Positions 22,466 to 34,584 are shown, counted from the first letter of the stretch. The stretch: 38,168 nucleotides of DNA from Funneliformis mosseae (GCA_910592005.1 CAJVPP010000264.1:1-38168); one strand, 5' to 3'. The notes: a model not told the origin generated them from the sequence alone. Numbers and translations: made by a program.

Positions 22466-24498
22466 AATGCTTGAAGGGATAACTATTTAATTTATTATGT
22501 AAATTTAAAAAATATAATACTTAAACATTTTATTTAACTATTATTATTTAAAAGAATTATACATTAATAATACTAAAAAAAAGTTTTTTATTATAGATAT
22601 TTTATATTTATTAAAATAAAATATTAATATAAAATATTTAAATTACTTTATTAATCTTCTATAATATATAATTCTAAATTTATATATTTTAATATAAAAT
22701 AGATTTTTTTAAATTATAACTAATATAATATAATAATGTAATTTGATGTAATTATATATTTTATTAATAATAATTATGACTAATATTTTAGTTTTTAAAT
22801 TAAATATACCATTATTATTTTTATTATTTTTTTATTATTTAATAATATTTTTTAATTTCTATATATTTTTTTTTAGTGATTTTTTTTATTAATATTATCT
22901 ATCTAGTTAAAAAAATATTATTTAAGAAAAGATAAATTATGTATATTAATAAAAGTTTTAAATTGTTATAAATTTAAAAGTTTTTATTATAAAATTTTAT
23001 AATAAAAAAATTCATTTTTTTTATTTAAAAAATTTTTTGTATTTATATAAAATCTAATTAAATAATAATTTAAAAAATATTTTCTTTTATAAAATATATA
23101 TTAAAGTTATATATTTATTTTTATTATAATAATATCTTAAATAATTACTTAAAAAAAATCAATAATTAAAATTTATAAATTTATACTAAAAGTTTATTAT
23201 ATATATAATATTTTTTTATTTTTAACGTGTGGTAGCTTTATATAATCTTTATTAAAAGTAAAGTAAAATTTTATAATATTACTAATTATAAAAGAAAAAG
23301 TACAAAAATTTTTATCTAATTAATAAAATTAAATCAAAATCAATCTAACCTTACACTGTTTTAGACTAACCTATCTAAATTAAATTAGAATAAAGTTAAA
23401 TATCTAGTATAAGGAATTTGGTTGCTACTAATCTAAAAACTTGACCAGTTCATATTATACTTATAAGAGAAGAGAAAAATAATATAAAATAATAAAAGAG
23501 TGTCAGTTTGATAAGAGAAAGCCAATATTAATAAAGTGTATTTTCCTGTTAATCAGTGATATATTATTGAGACTTTTTAAATTGTTTGATAATTGTATAT
23601 CATTCAAATCAAATTATTTTATTTTGAAAAATATGTAATAATAGGTAAAGAAAAGGAAGCTATTTGTCAGTGAGATGTTGTTGATAAGATGATAAATTTT
23701 GTTAAATAAAGAAAAGGGTACAATTCTTTTAATCAAATCAATAAAGTTAAATAAGCTAATTTGATCATTCAAGAACTAAATAACTATATTAAATAATGCA
23801 AAGAAATCTTGAGTATTAAAGATTAATTTTTATTATATATATAATAATTAATTAAATTAGATAATAAATAAACTTTTAGTATAGATTTATATATATAATA
23901 ATTATTTTTAATATTTGAAAAGTTTTAATTTAATTTGTAAGCTAGTTTGTGAAGTACTTTAAATATAAGTATAAAATCTATATGTATTATATATATAAAG
24001 CATATTAATTTTTAGTATTTATATTATATAATATAAAATAGTTATAAATTATTATTAAAACAGATAAATTATTTAAATTTTATATATTTACTAATAAAGT
24101 TACTTATCTAAATTTTAAAGTAATTTTATTAATAAATCTTATATTTAAAATAATTAAAAAAAATTTTATTATAAAGCTTATTAATATTATTATATATATT
24201 ATAAACATTAATTTAAAAAAAAAATAATTAAGAAATTATTTTCTAATAATATATAATATTATAATTAACATTTAAATAAAAATTTATAATATTAATATAA
24301 TAATGATAAAAATTATTTAAAAATTTTGATATAGTTAAAATTTATTTTTATTTGTAAATTTTAAATTAAATAAATATTTATATAAAAAATTTATTTATAT
24401 TTAAAATAATATTATAAATAATTAAATATAGTAAAAAATATATCTAAATTTTAATAATTAATAAATATAATATATTATAATATCATTATAGATTAAAA

Positions 24499-24715
24499 TT
24501 ACTAAATAAAACTTAAGGTTTTGCAAATTGTCTAAATGAAAAAGGTAAAATTTAGCGAAATTATATTAAAATCTTATTAAAAAATCTGTGAAAAAGTAAA
24601 ACTATATCAAAGCTTATAAAAATGTGAAACTATATCAAAACCTTAGTAAAAAATTAGCAAATCTATAGTTTAGATGTTTTGTCAAATTTAAAATAAATTT
24701 AGACAAGCAATCTTA
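24499..24715. repeat. Dispersed ~200-bp repeat family 2, copy 2
   Basis: Colinear partner of 15890-16085. This copy is less decayed (AAGGTTTTGCAAATTGTCTA, GAAACTATATCAAAACCTTA, TTAGACAAGCAATCTTATTA) and keeps C where copy 1 has T at several places. It contains an internal partial duplication of the AACTATATCAAA segment. No open frame. Confidence 0.6.
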
Positions 24716-25491
24716 TTATAAATGCTTGCTTAAATTTTCTTTAATGATTTTATTGTATTTTTTATTATATTTTTAATATAGTTTCTATAATTTCAGCTTC
24801 TATTATATCATAAAAGTTTTACTATATTTTATTATTATTTTAATATAATTTTATTTGAGGTTTGACTATTATTAAAAGGTTTTTTTTAATAGTTTATATC
24901 TATTTTTTTTAATTTTTTATTATAATATACATATAAAAAGTATTTGTAAATATAATAAAATCTTATGAAAGTTATAATTAAACCCTAATATTTTTTATAT
25001 TTAAAAATCTTTAATTTTTTATTTATTTGATAATTTATAATAATTTTAATATAAATCCTATAAAATTTTCTTATATAATAATATATTATTTTAAATATTT
25101 ATAAAGTATTAATAATTATATTTATTCATTATTAATGAATAAACTTTAATTATAAATAAAGTTAATATTTGTATTGTATTTATATTATATTTTATATTAT
25201 TAATTATATTAATAATAATATTTATTATACTTTTAATTTTAATTTCTAAAAAAGAAATTTATAAAGAAATTAAAATAATCCTTTAAAAATAAATAAAATA
25301 AAATTATTATTTCAATTATAAATATTTTATATAAAAATATTATAAAAATAATTAATTTTAAAATAAAAAATAGTAAAATTTTTTTATTAAGTGTTTTTTA
25401 AAGAATTTAGAAAAAAGTGAATTTGTATAAAATTTTATAATATTTTATAAAACTATCTCAATTTGCTGAGGTTTTCTATATGAATGATAGT

Positions 25492-25520
25492 GTGCGCACA
25501 CACAGACACACACACACACA
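25492..25520. repeat. (CA)n microsatellite
   Basis: GTGTGCGCACACACAGACAC followed by more CA units, about 29 bp. The GTGTGCGCACAC part is itself palindromic and alternating purine-pyrimidine. It lies 350 bp downstream of the FRA10AC1 stop codon. Confidence 0.9.
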
Positions 25521-25868
25521 AATAATTATATAAAAGCTAATTGCAAGCCAAATATAAAAATTTGCCTAAACTGTTCCTAATTGGATTTTCTGATCAAATC
25601 TTGTGGTGATCGTTAAGTTGTCATATCAGATATGCTGTTGGTACGAATGGTCCGTTTTCGTACTTAAATTAAAAAGAAAGGACTAATAATATTGCTTATG
25701 TAATGAAATTTCGAATCATTTTAATGACAAATTTCTTCTGAATAATTAAGTTACAATTCAACACTTTTATTATTGTTAAATGGCCAGTACATACATCCAA
25801 AGTCGGTTTTTTTTTAATTTTTTTTTTCGCGAATTTTACATAAAAAGGCAATATCCCTTAAATGTTGT

Positions 25869-26919
25869 TTAAACAAATAATCCGGTAAAAAATTCATCGA
25901 AGTCCTCTATTTTCCCTCTTCCAGATAAATCGTCAGGATTATTATCAACTGATTCTTAAGTATTAAAAAAAAAATTTAATAAAAAAGATCAAATTGTAAT
26001 AAATTTTAGAATTTGAAGTTTCTTACCTAACTTTTGACTTTCGATATCTTCAGAATTACCTTCACGCTCCTTTTTACTTCTCTCTGAAGTACTCTCACGT
26101 TTTTTCTTTTTGTCACTATTACTACTTTCATAATCTTCTCTTTTTCGCTTTTCATGTCTCGTTTCTTGTTCAATTTCTTTTTCTAAATTAACTTCTTTCT
26201 CTGTTTTAATTTCTGAATGTTGTTTACTATAATTTAATTTATTAGAACATTTTGGACATAATCTAATTTTAACTAAAGCATTTTTCTTTTCTCCATCTTC
26301 CATATAAGCAAAATTAACTTCCCAAGATTTTAATTCACTTGTATTTGAGCATTTTGTTGATGCACAAATGAATTGACCTTTTCCTGTTATAACTTCTTTT
26401 TCAATTCTCCATCGCAAAGCAATCTGTAAATTAAATCGAATTAATTATATAATATTATTAATATTTTTTTTAAAAAAAAATTTCTTATTTACCCTTCCTT
26501 CCTTATAATATTTTAATTCAGCAATACAATATTCTCTAAATAATTTATCATAATATTTTTTTGCAACACGTTGTTCCCAACTTAACTCCTCTTCTTCTTC
26601 TTCTTCCGTTCGAAGAAATCTTATTATTATTACTATATTAATTTATTTTTTTTTAAAAAAATAAAACCTTTAAATGTGCTAACTTACTTATGATTTTCTT
26701 TTAAAATGTCAATTTCTGTCTTTGTCTCTACATTTGACGGTTGACCGTTATTTCCATAAAAATTAACATAATCCCTCATAAATAATTTATGTCGAGTATA
26801 CTAAGAAAATTACGCGTTATTGTTAATTAGCAAATGTTACAGGTAAAACTTCTATTAAAACTTACCGCATCCAAACCTTGTAAATTATCACGGAATATCT
26901 TCTTGCTATATTCAGACAT
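25869..26919 (-). CDS. FRA10AC1: FRA10AC1 family protein, five exons
   Basis: Homologue of the conserved nuclear protein FRA10AC1, which is linked to spliceosomes in animals. Exons (minus): 26919-26866, 26800-26688, 26619-26493, 26423-26027, 25954-25869; all introns GT-AG, joining to 777 nt and 258 residues. Family hallmarks in order: RHKLFMRDYVNFYG, EIDILKENHKFLR, LSWEQRVAKKYYDKLFREYC, the core ALRWRIEKEVITGKGQFIC, LKSWEVNFAYMEDGEKKNAL, and VKIRLCPKCSNKLNY. Cys 118, 123, 154 and 157 make a likely zinc site. A charged low-complexity tail (about 165-230, rich in E, K, R, S; typical nuclear) follows, then an acidic end DFDEFFTGLFV. Several introns are pure A/T and 62-80 bp long. It is the minus partner of a head-to-head pair. 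Confidence 0.93.
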
Positions 26920-27126
26920 TGTAAAAAAAAAAAAACCACCAAATTAGTGGATTTTTAATACACTACACTATATATAAGTTACTGATTATATAATAAAGTC
27001 ACGTAATACGAGCAATCCACGTGATTTATAATTAGTTTTGTTTTATATATAATTATGTATAAATGATAACTTACTCCCTTTTTTTCAGAAAAGTCTTTTT
27101 TACATGTACCATATACAGAATATATT
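26920..27126. promoter_or_regulatory. Shared upstream region of FRA10AC1 and the RRM-BTB gene
   Basis: 207 bp between two divergent start codons. Visible sites: CACGTG (27018-27023, inside CCACGTGA), a related TCACGTAA at 26999-27006, a TATATATAAG box near 26970, and an inverted pair CCACCAAATTAGTGG just upstream of FRA10AC1. CACGTG is the core recognised by bHLH factors in fungi; its use here is inferred. Confidence 0.55.
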
Positions 27127-28205
27127 ATGGAAGGAGGTAAGTGAAGAAATGTTTTTATTTCACAAATCTTTTTCAGGAAACCTTGAAATTACTATGTTGA
27201 AGGTCTACTGATTCCGGAGGAGGAATTAGTTATGTACCTCCCTTCGTAACAAACATAGAAATAGGTTCTTGGGAGTACTCACACTCACGCTCACGTTCAC
27301 GCTCGTGCTCATATGCTCACGCTCACGTTCACGCTCATATGCTCACGCTCACGTTCACGCTCATATGCTCACGCTCACGCTCACGTTCACGCTCATATGC
27401 TAACGCTCACGCTCATATTCACGCTTGTCATGATTATGTTTCTTACACTTTCACTTTTTTTATCCTATATTTAGACCTCAAGAAGCGAAAATAACTCCTT
27501 GTTGCCCTCTAAGAAATTCTGTGTTCGTAGGAGGTCAATTAACCGGCAAAAGCAGTCAAGAGATAAAAGATTTCATCTCAACCAAATTTTCAGTAGATGT
27601 ATCTCACGTCCTCAAAACACTAAATAATCCGTATGGACATGCACATTTTAAAACTGAGAATGATGCCGGGATTTTTTACCAACGTGTTCAAGGGCAAGAA
27701 TTTGCTTTTTCTGACGGAACAAAGATTTATTTTCTACCTTCCAAAATGACCGGGAGCAATGAATATACGGTATACAAAATTGAGGTAACATAATTTGTTT
27801 TTATATCAATAATTCAACCGATTTATAGTAAATTGACTTTGTTTATTGCATTACTAGGATGAAGCTTCAACTTCACATCAAAATAACCTTGTTACCACTC
27901 TTATTACCCTTAATGTTGGTGGAATACTCTACACTACTACAAAAAGAACACTTTTAAAAAAAACGAAATTCTTTTCGGAGCCTTTTAAAGATTTTGATCA
28001 TAATGGAAACATTTTTATTGACCGAAATGGCGAGTTATTTAAATATGTTGAATTTATAAGAACAGATGACTTGCCAAAAAGAACTCTGCGCGACAATTTA
28101 TTACTTGAAGAATTATTATTAGAAGCTAAATTTTATCATATCCAAGAACTGGCCGTTCAAATCAATAGGATTATTCATGATGTTGGATATCAAAGTTATT
28201 ACTGA
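27127..28205 (+). CDS. RRM-like plus T1/KCTD-type BTB domain protein, three exons
   Basis: Proposed exons: 27127-27136, 27483-27784, 27858-28205, giving 219 residues. Exons 2 and 3 join in phase at GAG|GATGAA and are firm. Exon 1 (ATGGAAGGAG with a perfect GTAAGT donor) is inferred because no in-frame ATG lies between exon 2 and an upstream TGA at 27431; acceptor 27482 keeps the frame, 27485 would too. Residues about 17-95 look like an RRM: VFVGGQ (RNP2-like), a helix SSQEIKDFISTKF, and YGHAHFKTENDA (RNP1-like). Residues 117-212 are a T1-type BTB: TLITLNVGGILYTTTKRTL, FIDRNGELFKYVEFIRTD, LLEELLLEAKFYHIQELAVQ. KCTD-type BTB proteins usually oligomerise and bind Cullin 3; an RNA-linked ubiquitin adaptor is a guess. 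The BTB call is strong, the RRM call moderate. Confidence 0.82.
27278..27427. repeat. CTCACG/TTCACG/CTCATATG intronic minisatellite
   Basis: About 150 bp of CTCACG hexamers with TTCACG variants, punctuated by CATATG at 27310, 27336, 27362 and 27394 (spacing 26, 26, 32, so whole hexamers are gained or lost). It lies in the proposed intron 1 of the RRM-BTB gene and is by far the most G/C-rich simple repeat in the window. Lengths that are multiples of two but not three, and in-frame stops after it, argue against coding use. Confidence 0.9.
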
Positions 28206-28949
28206 TACACAACTTAGGTACACAAATCGAAAAAAAAATTTATCTACCTTGCTACTAAATTTTTTCTTTAGCACTTTTATTTATCTAATCATATAATAAT
28301 AAATACTTGTTATTCCATACATAAAGTTACATGCGAGTAAGCACATGTGATTAGCAAATTAACCAAGTAATCCGTAACAGAAGTAGCGATGGATTTTTTG
28401 TCTACATACAATTTTCTTTTTTTTCCTGAAGATTTTTTTGTGTAGGTTTATTACATGCCTAAAGAAGTTAAATGGCGTAAATTACAGAAAAGAATCTGTG
28501 TATAACTATTATACATCTTTGGTACGATATTTAAATGAAGAGTCAGTAATTAAACCTTGTAAAAATGTAATATATATTATTTGATATGTTGTTTATGTTC
28601 TTCAGTTTAATTATATTACAAATTTTACATTTATAAAATCTAAGAAACGACAAGATTTCTAATTCAACGTGAAAAAAAGAAAATCCATACATCAAGCTCT
28701 TAATGAAGAATAATAATAAATTTTAGTTGTACAAATATAATATCACATAAAAAAAAATTAAAGATTACTAATTTGTTTTAGATTATATAATGATATTTTA
28801 AAAAACTTTTAATAAAATATTATTTTTACCTTAGCTTAAATTTTAAACATATACTTTCAATTACTTTAATGATTGTAATACATTTTTATATTTATATATT
28901 GTAAATTTGCTAAATATTATTTTTTATAATTTACAAGATACAAAACTAA

Positions 28950-29040
28950 GCCAATCTGAATCTAAACTGAAAATTTTAGTTCAATTCAGTTCAGATTATT
29001 AATCCTAAAAATGTTAATCTGAATTTAAATTGAAATGAAG
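28950..29040. repeat. AATCTGAA-rich cluster
   Basis: Words such as CCAATCTGAATCTAAACTGA, TTCAATTCAGTTCAGATTA and TTAATCTGAATTTAAATTGA, present in both orientations and able to pair. Same word family as 14965-15060 and 31415-31570. Confidence 0.6.
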
Positions 29041-31414
29041 ACTAATAAAATTAAAAATTTTGAATTAATATAAAAGTTTAACTCAGTTTTTATCATTTAT
29101 TTGAAATGATGTTTTATTTTCTAATTGAATGATACTTTTAAATATTCAAGAAAGAATTAGAATGAACTTTTAACAAATATATATCATTAAAGAATACATA
29201 TCATAATTTATAAATTTGCTATGTAATTTATTTTAATCCTAATTGGATCTAATGTGAGACTGATTAATGGCTCTACAATGATAAATTTTATGATAAATCT
29301 TGAAATACTTTAGTTGCACTCTATTATCTTATTTGATATGATTTAATAATGATTAAAAAATTGTATATTTATTGAGTAAATGAAAAATCAAAATAATCTG
29401 ATGATAATAAATATATCAAATAAGAATAAAATAAAGAGATGCTAAAAATTAAATATATCTGATAAAGTTATCATAAATAATTGAAAGTTTTTTTATAAAT
29501 TCTTAGCTTGCAAATTTAAAATAAAATCTTTTTGGTTTTTTACAATTAATTTTTTATAAAAAGTAGAATTTAAAATAATTTTAAAAGAATTAATTCATAT
29601 AAAATAATATTTTTTATTTTTTTTTGTGACATAATTTAATGAAATATTAATAAAAAATTTACAATAGATTAATCAATTAATTTGAATTTTATATTAATGT
29701 ATTTTAAATATAAGTTATTAATAACTTTTTAGAATCTAAAATAATTAGATATTTCTAGAATTAACAACTCCTTTATAACATATTTATGATAATTTAAATA
29801 ATCAGTAAGCAAAATTCACCAAATAAACTACTACAAGAATATTTTATTTATTTATTTACATATTCAAAAAGTTCTCTAAGCCTAATTTCAATTAATGTTA
29901 CATTTTCAGCTACAGAAGGCTGATAGTGTTGCAATTATGATTTTAACATCTTAGATTAAAATAAAAAAAAATATTATAATCCAATTAAAAAAAATAAGTA
30001 TTTAATAAACTTACTAGATTCATAAACTTAATTAAAAATCTATATAATAGCAATACTATTTGTATAACGCTTATGATATTTAATTAATATCTACAAGAAT
30101 TTATTAAAAATTACCTATATTAAAGGTAACAATTAATAAATTAGGTGGTAAATAGGAAAAAAAAATAGAATTTGATAATAATTTAATAATATAAAAATCT
30201 AAGAATTCAGATAATACTGATCAAAATTTTGCAAATATTAATATATAATCAAAATATATGTTTAAAATAATATTTCTTACCTCTATAAATAGCTGTTATT
30301 GCTAATCTGATACTTTTCCTTCATTTTATCTACTAGCATTTCAAAAAATTCTTTGATTTGAATATATTTTTATTCTAATAAAAAAATGTTTTCAATCCTT
30401 TTATATTTTAAAAAACAAAATAATTATTTAATCATTATTGATCAAATTTGATATCTTTATAAATATGAATCAGTTTAATAATGTTTTGCTCATATTTTCA
30501 AATAAGCTAAAATTATCAAATTCTGAAATAATCTTTAACGATTGTCAAATAAGTATTAAGAAAATTTATCTGATATCTATTTAAAAAAAAATTTAACAGA
30601 CAGTATTTTACAAGCTTTAAATAATATAATAATAAAACTTAATTATTTTACATTTTATACATTTATTCTCTAATAATCATTTATCTTAAAAAGGTTACTA
30701 TATATAATTTTAGCTTATTTACTAGAATAGCTAATTCATTTTGTAAAAAGTAAAGTACTGTTTGTATTTAATAGTTGTAAACTTTAAATAACAATTTTTA
30801 TAGCACTGCAGATTATTATTATTATCTCAAATATTTCATTGAATATACAAAGACATTATCAACTAAATACCTTTTATAAAAAATTAAAAAAAAATAGTAG
30901 TAAGAAAGAAATCATGTAAATAAAAAATACATTTTGTTCAATCTAATAAATGTTTTTAAAATTAATGATTTATTAAGAATGGTTTATTAAAAGTTTAAGC
31001 CTTCAATAAATTTATTTTTTTATTTTTTATTATTCAATAATAAGATATAAATATCTATCATAAATTCTCTAAATTGCTTTCTTCTTATAATATAATAAAA
31101 ATTTAGATTTAAATCTCTCTAAAGTAAATTTTTGATATGAATCAAACTTTTAATCCAACTTATTAAATAATGCTAATTAAAACTATTTTTTATTTTTACA
31201 TGTAAATACAAAATTCTTAACTATAATTCAACTAGAATTTATGCTTAATATTACTTTAAAATTATAATCATATTTTATTTATAATAAATTAAGATTAGAA
31301 AAATAGATTTGATATTTCAAAATAATTTCATTTATTTAAAACTATTCTAATTAAAAGATTCTTATATCATTCATTTAAAATAATATTTATCATTTAATTG
31401 AAACAAATCAATCA

Positions 31415-31570
31415 AAGTTTTCAGATTAGTTCAGATTTTTTCAGTTCAGATTAAAATTAAAATCTGAACTAATTTAAAAATTTTTTAGATTGATTTTTAT
31501 GCAATCTAAAACTGAATTGAAATTAATCTAAACTGAAAATTTTTGGATTAATCTAAACTGTTCAGAATTT
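31415..31570. repeat. TCAGATT/AATCTGAACT palindrome-rich cluster
   Basis: Alternating TTCAGATTAGTTCAGATTT, TTTCAGTTCAGATTAAA, AATCTGAACTAATTT, AATCTAAAACTGAATTGA and TTAATCTAAACTGTTCAGA. The left half is largely complementary to the right half, so the segment could form a branched hairpin. It is preceded at 31360-31410 by ATCATTCATTTAAAATAA-type words also seen in the pogo pseudogene. Confidence 0.65.
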
Positions 31571-31719
31571 TAATTTAAATTAATAAGTATAAATTAGATA
31601 AAAAAATAATAAATTCTATCTATAATTGCAAAAAAGTTTAAATATAATGAAATTTATCACAAATTGCAAATAATATTTATTATATTCAAATATAATATTA
31701 ATTTAATTTTGTATTTAAT

Positions 31720-32115
31720 TTTAATTTATTTTACCTTCTAATTCTTATTTATATCACATTTAATTTTTAATTACTTTAGTTTAATTTTTGATTAATTTTT
31801 TTATATTCATCTTTAATTAATTCTGTATTTGTTCTATTTCTTATTTATTTTACCTTTAATTCTTAATTAATTTTACATTGATCTTTAATTAATTTTACCT
31901 TTGATTTTTAATTGATTTTATTACATTGATTTTTATTAATCTTATATTTAATCTATCTTTTATTTACTTTACCTTTGATCCTTGATTAATTTTATATTTA
32001 ATTTATCTTTTATTTTTTTTACTTTTGATCCTTAATTAATTTTATGTTGATCTATTTTTTAGTTACTTTCTTGATTTATTTTATATTAATCTTTGATTTT
32101 GACCTTTGATTAATT
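31720..32115. repeat. Degenerate T-rich tandem array, ~28-30 bp units
   Basis: Repeated CTTTGATYYTTRATTAATTT plus TATATTTAATYTATCTTTT words, with TTTACCTTT and TTTACATTGA variants, over about 400 bp. Strongly asymmetric: the plus strand is T with few C and G. No coding potential. Confidence 0.65.
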
Positions 32116-32879
32116 CTGCAAATATATTATCCTTTTTAGATTTCAAATGATTTAGTTTATACTATAAGAAAATATAGTCATAAATAGTTTAAAATATTCT
32201 GCAAAAAATAGATCTATTAAAAAGTAAAATTATGTATTTAAAATAAAAAATAGAAAAATTTTCTAATAAAATAATATTAGTATAGGTTCTTACTATTTTA
32301 ATTCAAAAACTAATTTATATTATAATATTTGAAAGATAATAAATAAGCCTTTTGGTAAAAATTTAATAATCTATTCTGATGAGATAAACAAAAAACATCT
32401 TTTATTATGTATTTAATAAATGATAATTATGTATATTAATAAAATTTAAATAATATATATATAGTATTTATAATAAATACTACTATGATATATTTGATAT
32501 GCTAATTAATCTAATACTATCAAATGTAAGTCAAGAATTATAATTATATATTAATTTTAAAAATATAATAAATTTTTGAAAAATATTATTATAAATTTGT
32601 AAAATAAATAAATTATAATATTTTTTAATTATAACATCTTAATTTTATATTATAATTAAAAATATATTAGTAAATAATCTTAAAAAATTATTATATAATA
32701 TAAAAAGAAATTTTAAAAATAAGTTTATTGTAAATAAAAATAGTATAATATTATATGTAAATATAATTAATTACTATTTATTATATATATTTGAAAAATA
32801 TACTTAAGAATATATAACTAATTATACTTACTTTATAATTAATTATTTATACTTATTATATAATTAAATATTATACTTT

Positions 32880-33900
32880 TAGAAAATTTTCAATTTACAA
32901 TTAAAGAAGTAGTGACAAAAAGGTATTCTAGGGTCAAAATCTAAAATTATATTTAATGTTATTGATTTTAATACATCTGCCTTTTTCAGCATTTATCTGT
33001 TGTTTTTTGGTGAATGAATCAGTAACCATAAATATGGGGTTGTATTGTATCTCCTGAACTTTTGTAACAGCATATGTAAGTTGATCAAGAGTTTAGAAGT
33101 AAACAAAGAATTTTCTTATTTAGAGTTATACAAAACTTTTTGATAACTAGGAAAGTTAATGAAAACCTGTTGATGAAATTTCTTTTATTAGTAATAGATT
33201 TGCCAGTGATATTTGCAGCATTATCAGATGCGAAAAATGTGTTAGTAAGGTAATAATATTAAAAGCAGTATCTTTCACATTAGTATTACGTGATTGATCA
33301 GATTTGTTTATATTGTTTTCAACTTGATCAGTCTAAGAGAGTTATTTGTTCTTTCCTTTATCAGTAGTAGATGTAAATGAAGATTGACTAATATTATTTA
33401 TTATGTTCTTTGCATGTGAAAGGTTTGCTATTAAAATTGAGTTTATAAATTTAGTAAATCATATGATCTGTAATGTAATTTTAATAGCTTACCTCCTATG
33501 TATAGAATTATTTGTACTAGATCCTTATGGTAAAGAAAGTAGAGTTTTCTTAATAACATCTATTTTCATTTCATAGATTTCAAAGTCTTCAAAAACAAAA
33601 TTATTTTGAGTAGCGGTAGACATAGTTTACATAATATTTAGTATAGGTTGAGTTATATTTAGAGTTTTTGTAACTGTTAAAGTGATATTAAGTTTTGGAG
33701 TTTCAATTTTTTGTCTTTTTGTAATTTTAGTAACTATATCTTCGTTTTGTTCTTTCTGTGCTTGTTAGAGGATAAAGTACTAGGCTCTTTACTGTTATCT
33801 AAAGAGTTTGAGATAGTTTTATTATAGGATTCCAGTTTTTTTTCATACGTATTCTGTTTTCTAAATGTTAGAGATATTGGTCAAAAAAATCAGTGAAAAA
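32880..33900 (-). other. Coding-like remnant, probably an older transposable element
   Basis: About 1 kb with lower A/T than the flanks. The minus strand reads strings such as NIINNISQSSFTSTTDKGKNK, DQSRNTNVKDTAFNIITLL, FIMVTDSFTKKQQINAEKG-like wording and KTISNSLDNSKEPSTLS, broken by many stops. It lies just 3' of the LINE poly(A) tail on the same strand, so it is a separate, older insertion or the site into which the LINE landed. It may be a retroelement ORF1-type fragment. No domain is recognised. Confidence 0.35.
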
Positions 33901-34584
33901 AGTTTTTTTATTTTCTTATATTTTTATATTTATTTATTTTTTTTTTTTAAGACGCGATTATGCAATATTTTATTATATAAAACAAATTTAATAAAAAAAT
34001 TATATGAAAATCCCAAAAGGATACAAAAGTAGAAAAATAAAAATTGCTGCCTAATATTCATTACTAGAAACTAGCTCCTATCAGACCAACTGGTTGTTCT
34101 GTCTGATTCTGATTATAAAGATTTACTGAACAATCATCAATACTAAACTGAAAAAGGAACTATTAGAGCAACTGGTTATCATTAATCTAAAAAGAGAGAC
34201 CAATATCGACCATGTTTATAAGATTTATTAATTAATGTAAAGTGATCTAAAATGTTTATGTTAGTAGCAAATATAGTATTAGAGAAACTATTGATAAAAA
34301 AATTAATGTTAGACAAGGCAAAATTGCCTTTATTTTATCATTTTGTTATATGTAGAGATCTTTCTTTATCCAAAGTTAAAGTACATCTAGTTTTCCATAT
34401 GTTGATATAAGCTGATTAAAGACAAAATCAAAAAATAAAAAAAGAATTGACAGAGTGAGGGAAGGCGATTTGGTGAATGTTATTAATGTTAATAATAAAA
34501 TATTAGGAATAATATCTTTGATAAGATCTATGAAGGAGAAATTATATGGAGATGCTTGTTTAGATCATATTATATGAGAAAGAT

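Larger units (their letters stand above)
22246..25490. other. Long AT-only stretch, no gene
   Basis: More than 3 kb of nearly pure A/T. A slightly less AT-rich patch at 23330-23830 has plus-strand coding-like wording around 23650-23820 (GKEKEAICQ, then DVVDKMINFVK, then QINKVK and LIIQELNNYIK, with stops between). It could be a transposon fragment but no family is recognisable. The perfect palindrome at 22444 and the repeat at 24499 are listed separately. Confidence 0.5.
28206..32880. other. Long gene-free AT-rich block
   Basis: No supportable gene in 4.7 kb. The first 350 bp after the BTB stop codon are less AT-rich and probably include its 3' UTR. The rest is A/T simple sequence with the palindrome-rich clusters and the T-rich tandem array listed separately. 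Confidence 0.55.

Noticed and set aside
27278..27427. Coding repeat in the RRM-BTB gene
   Set aside because: The 26-bp spacings break the frame, stops follow in the exon 2 frame (TGA at 27431), and a good donor and acceptor flank it.
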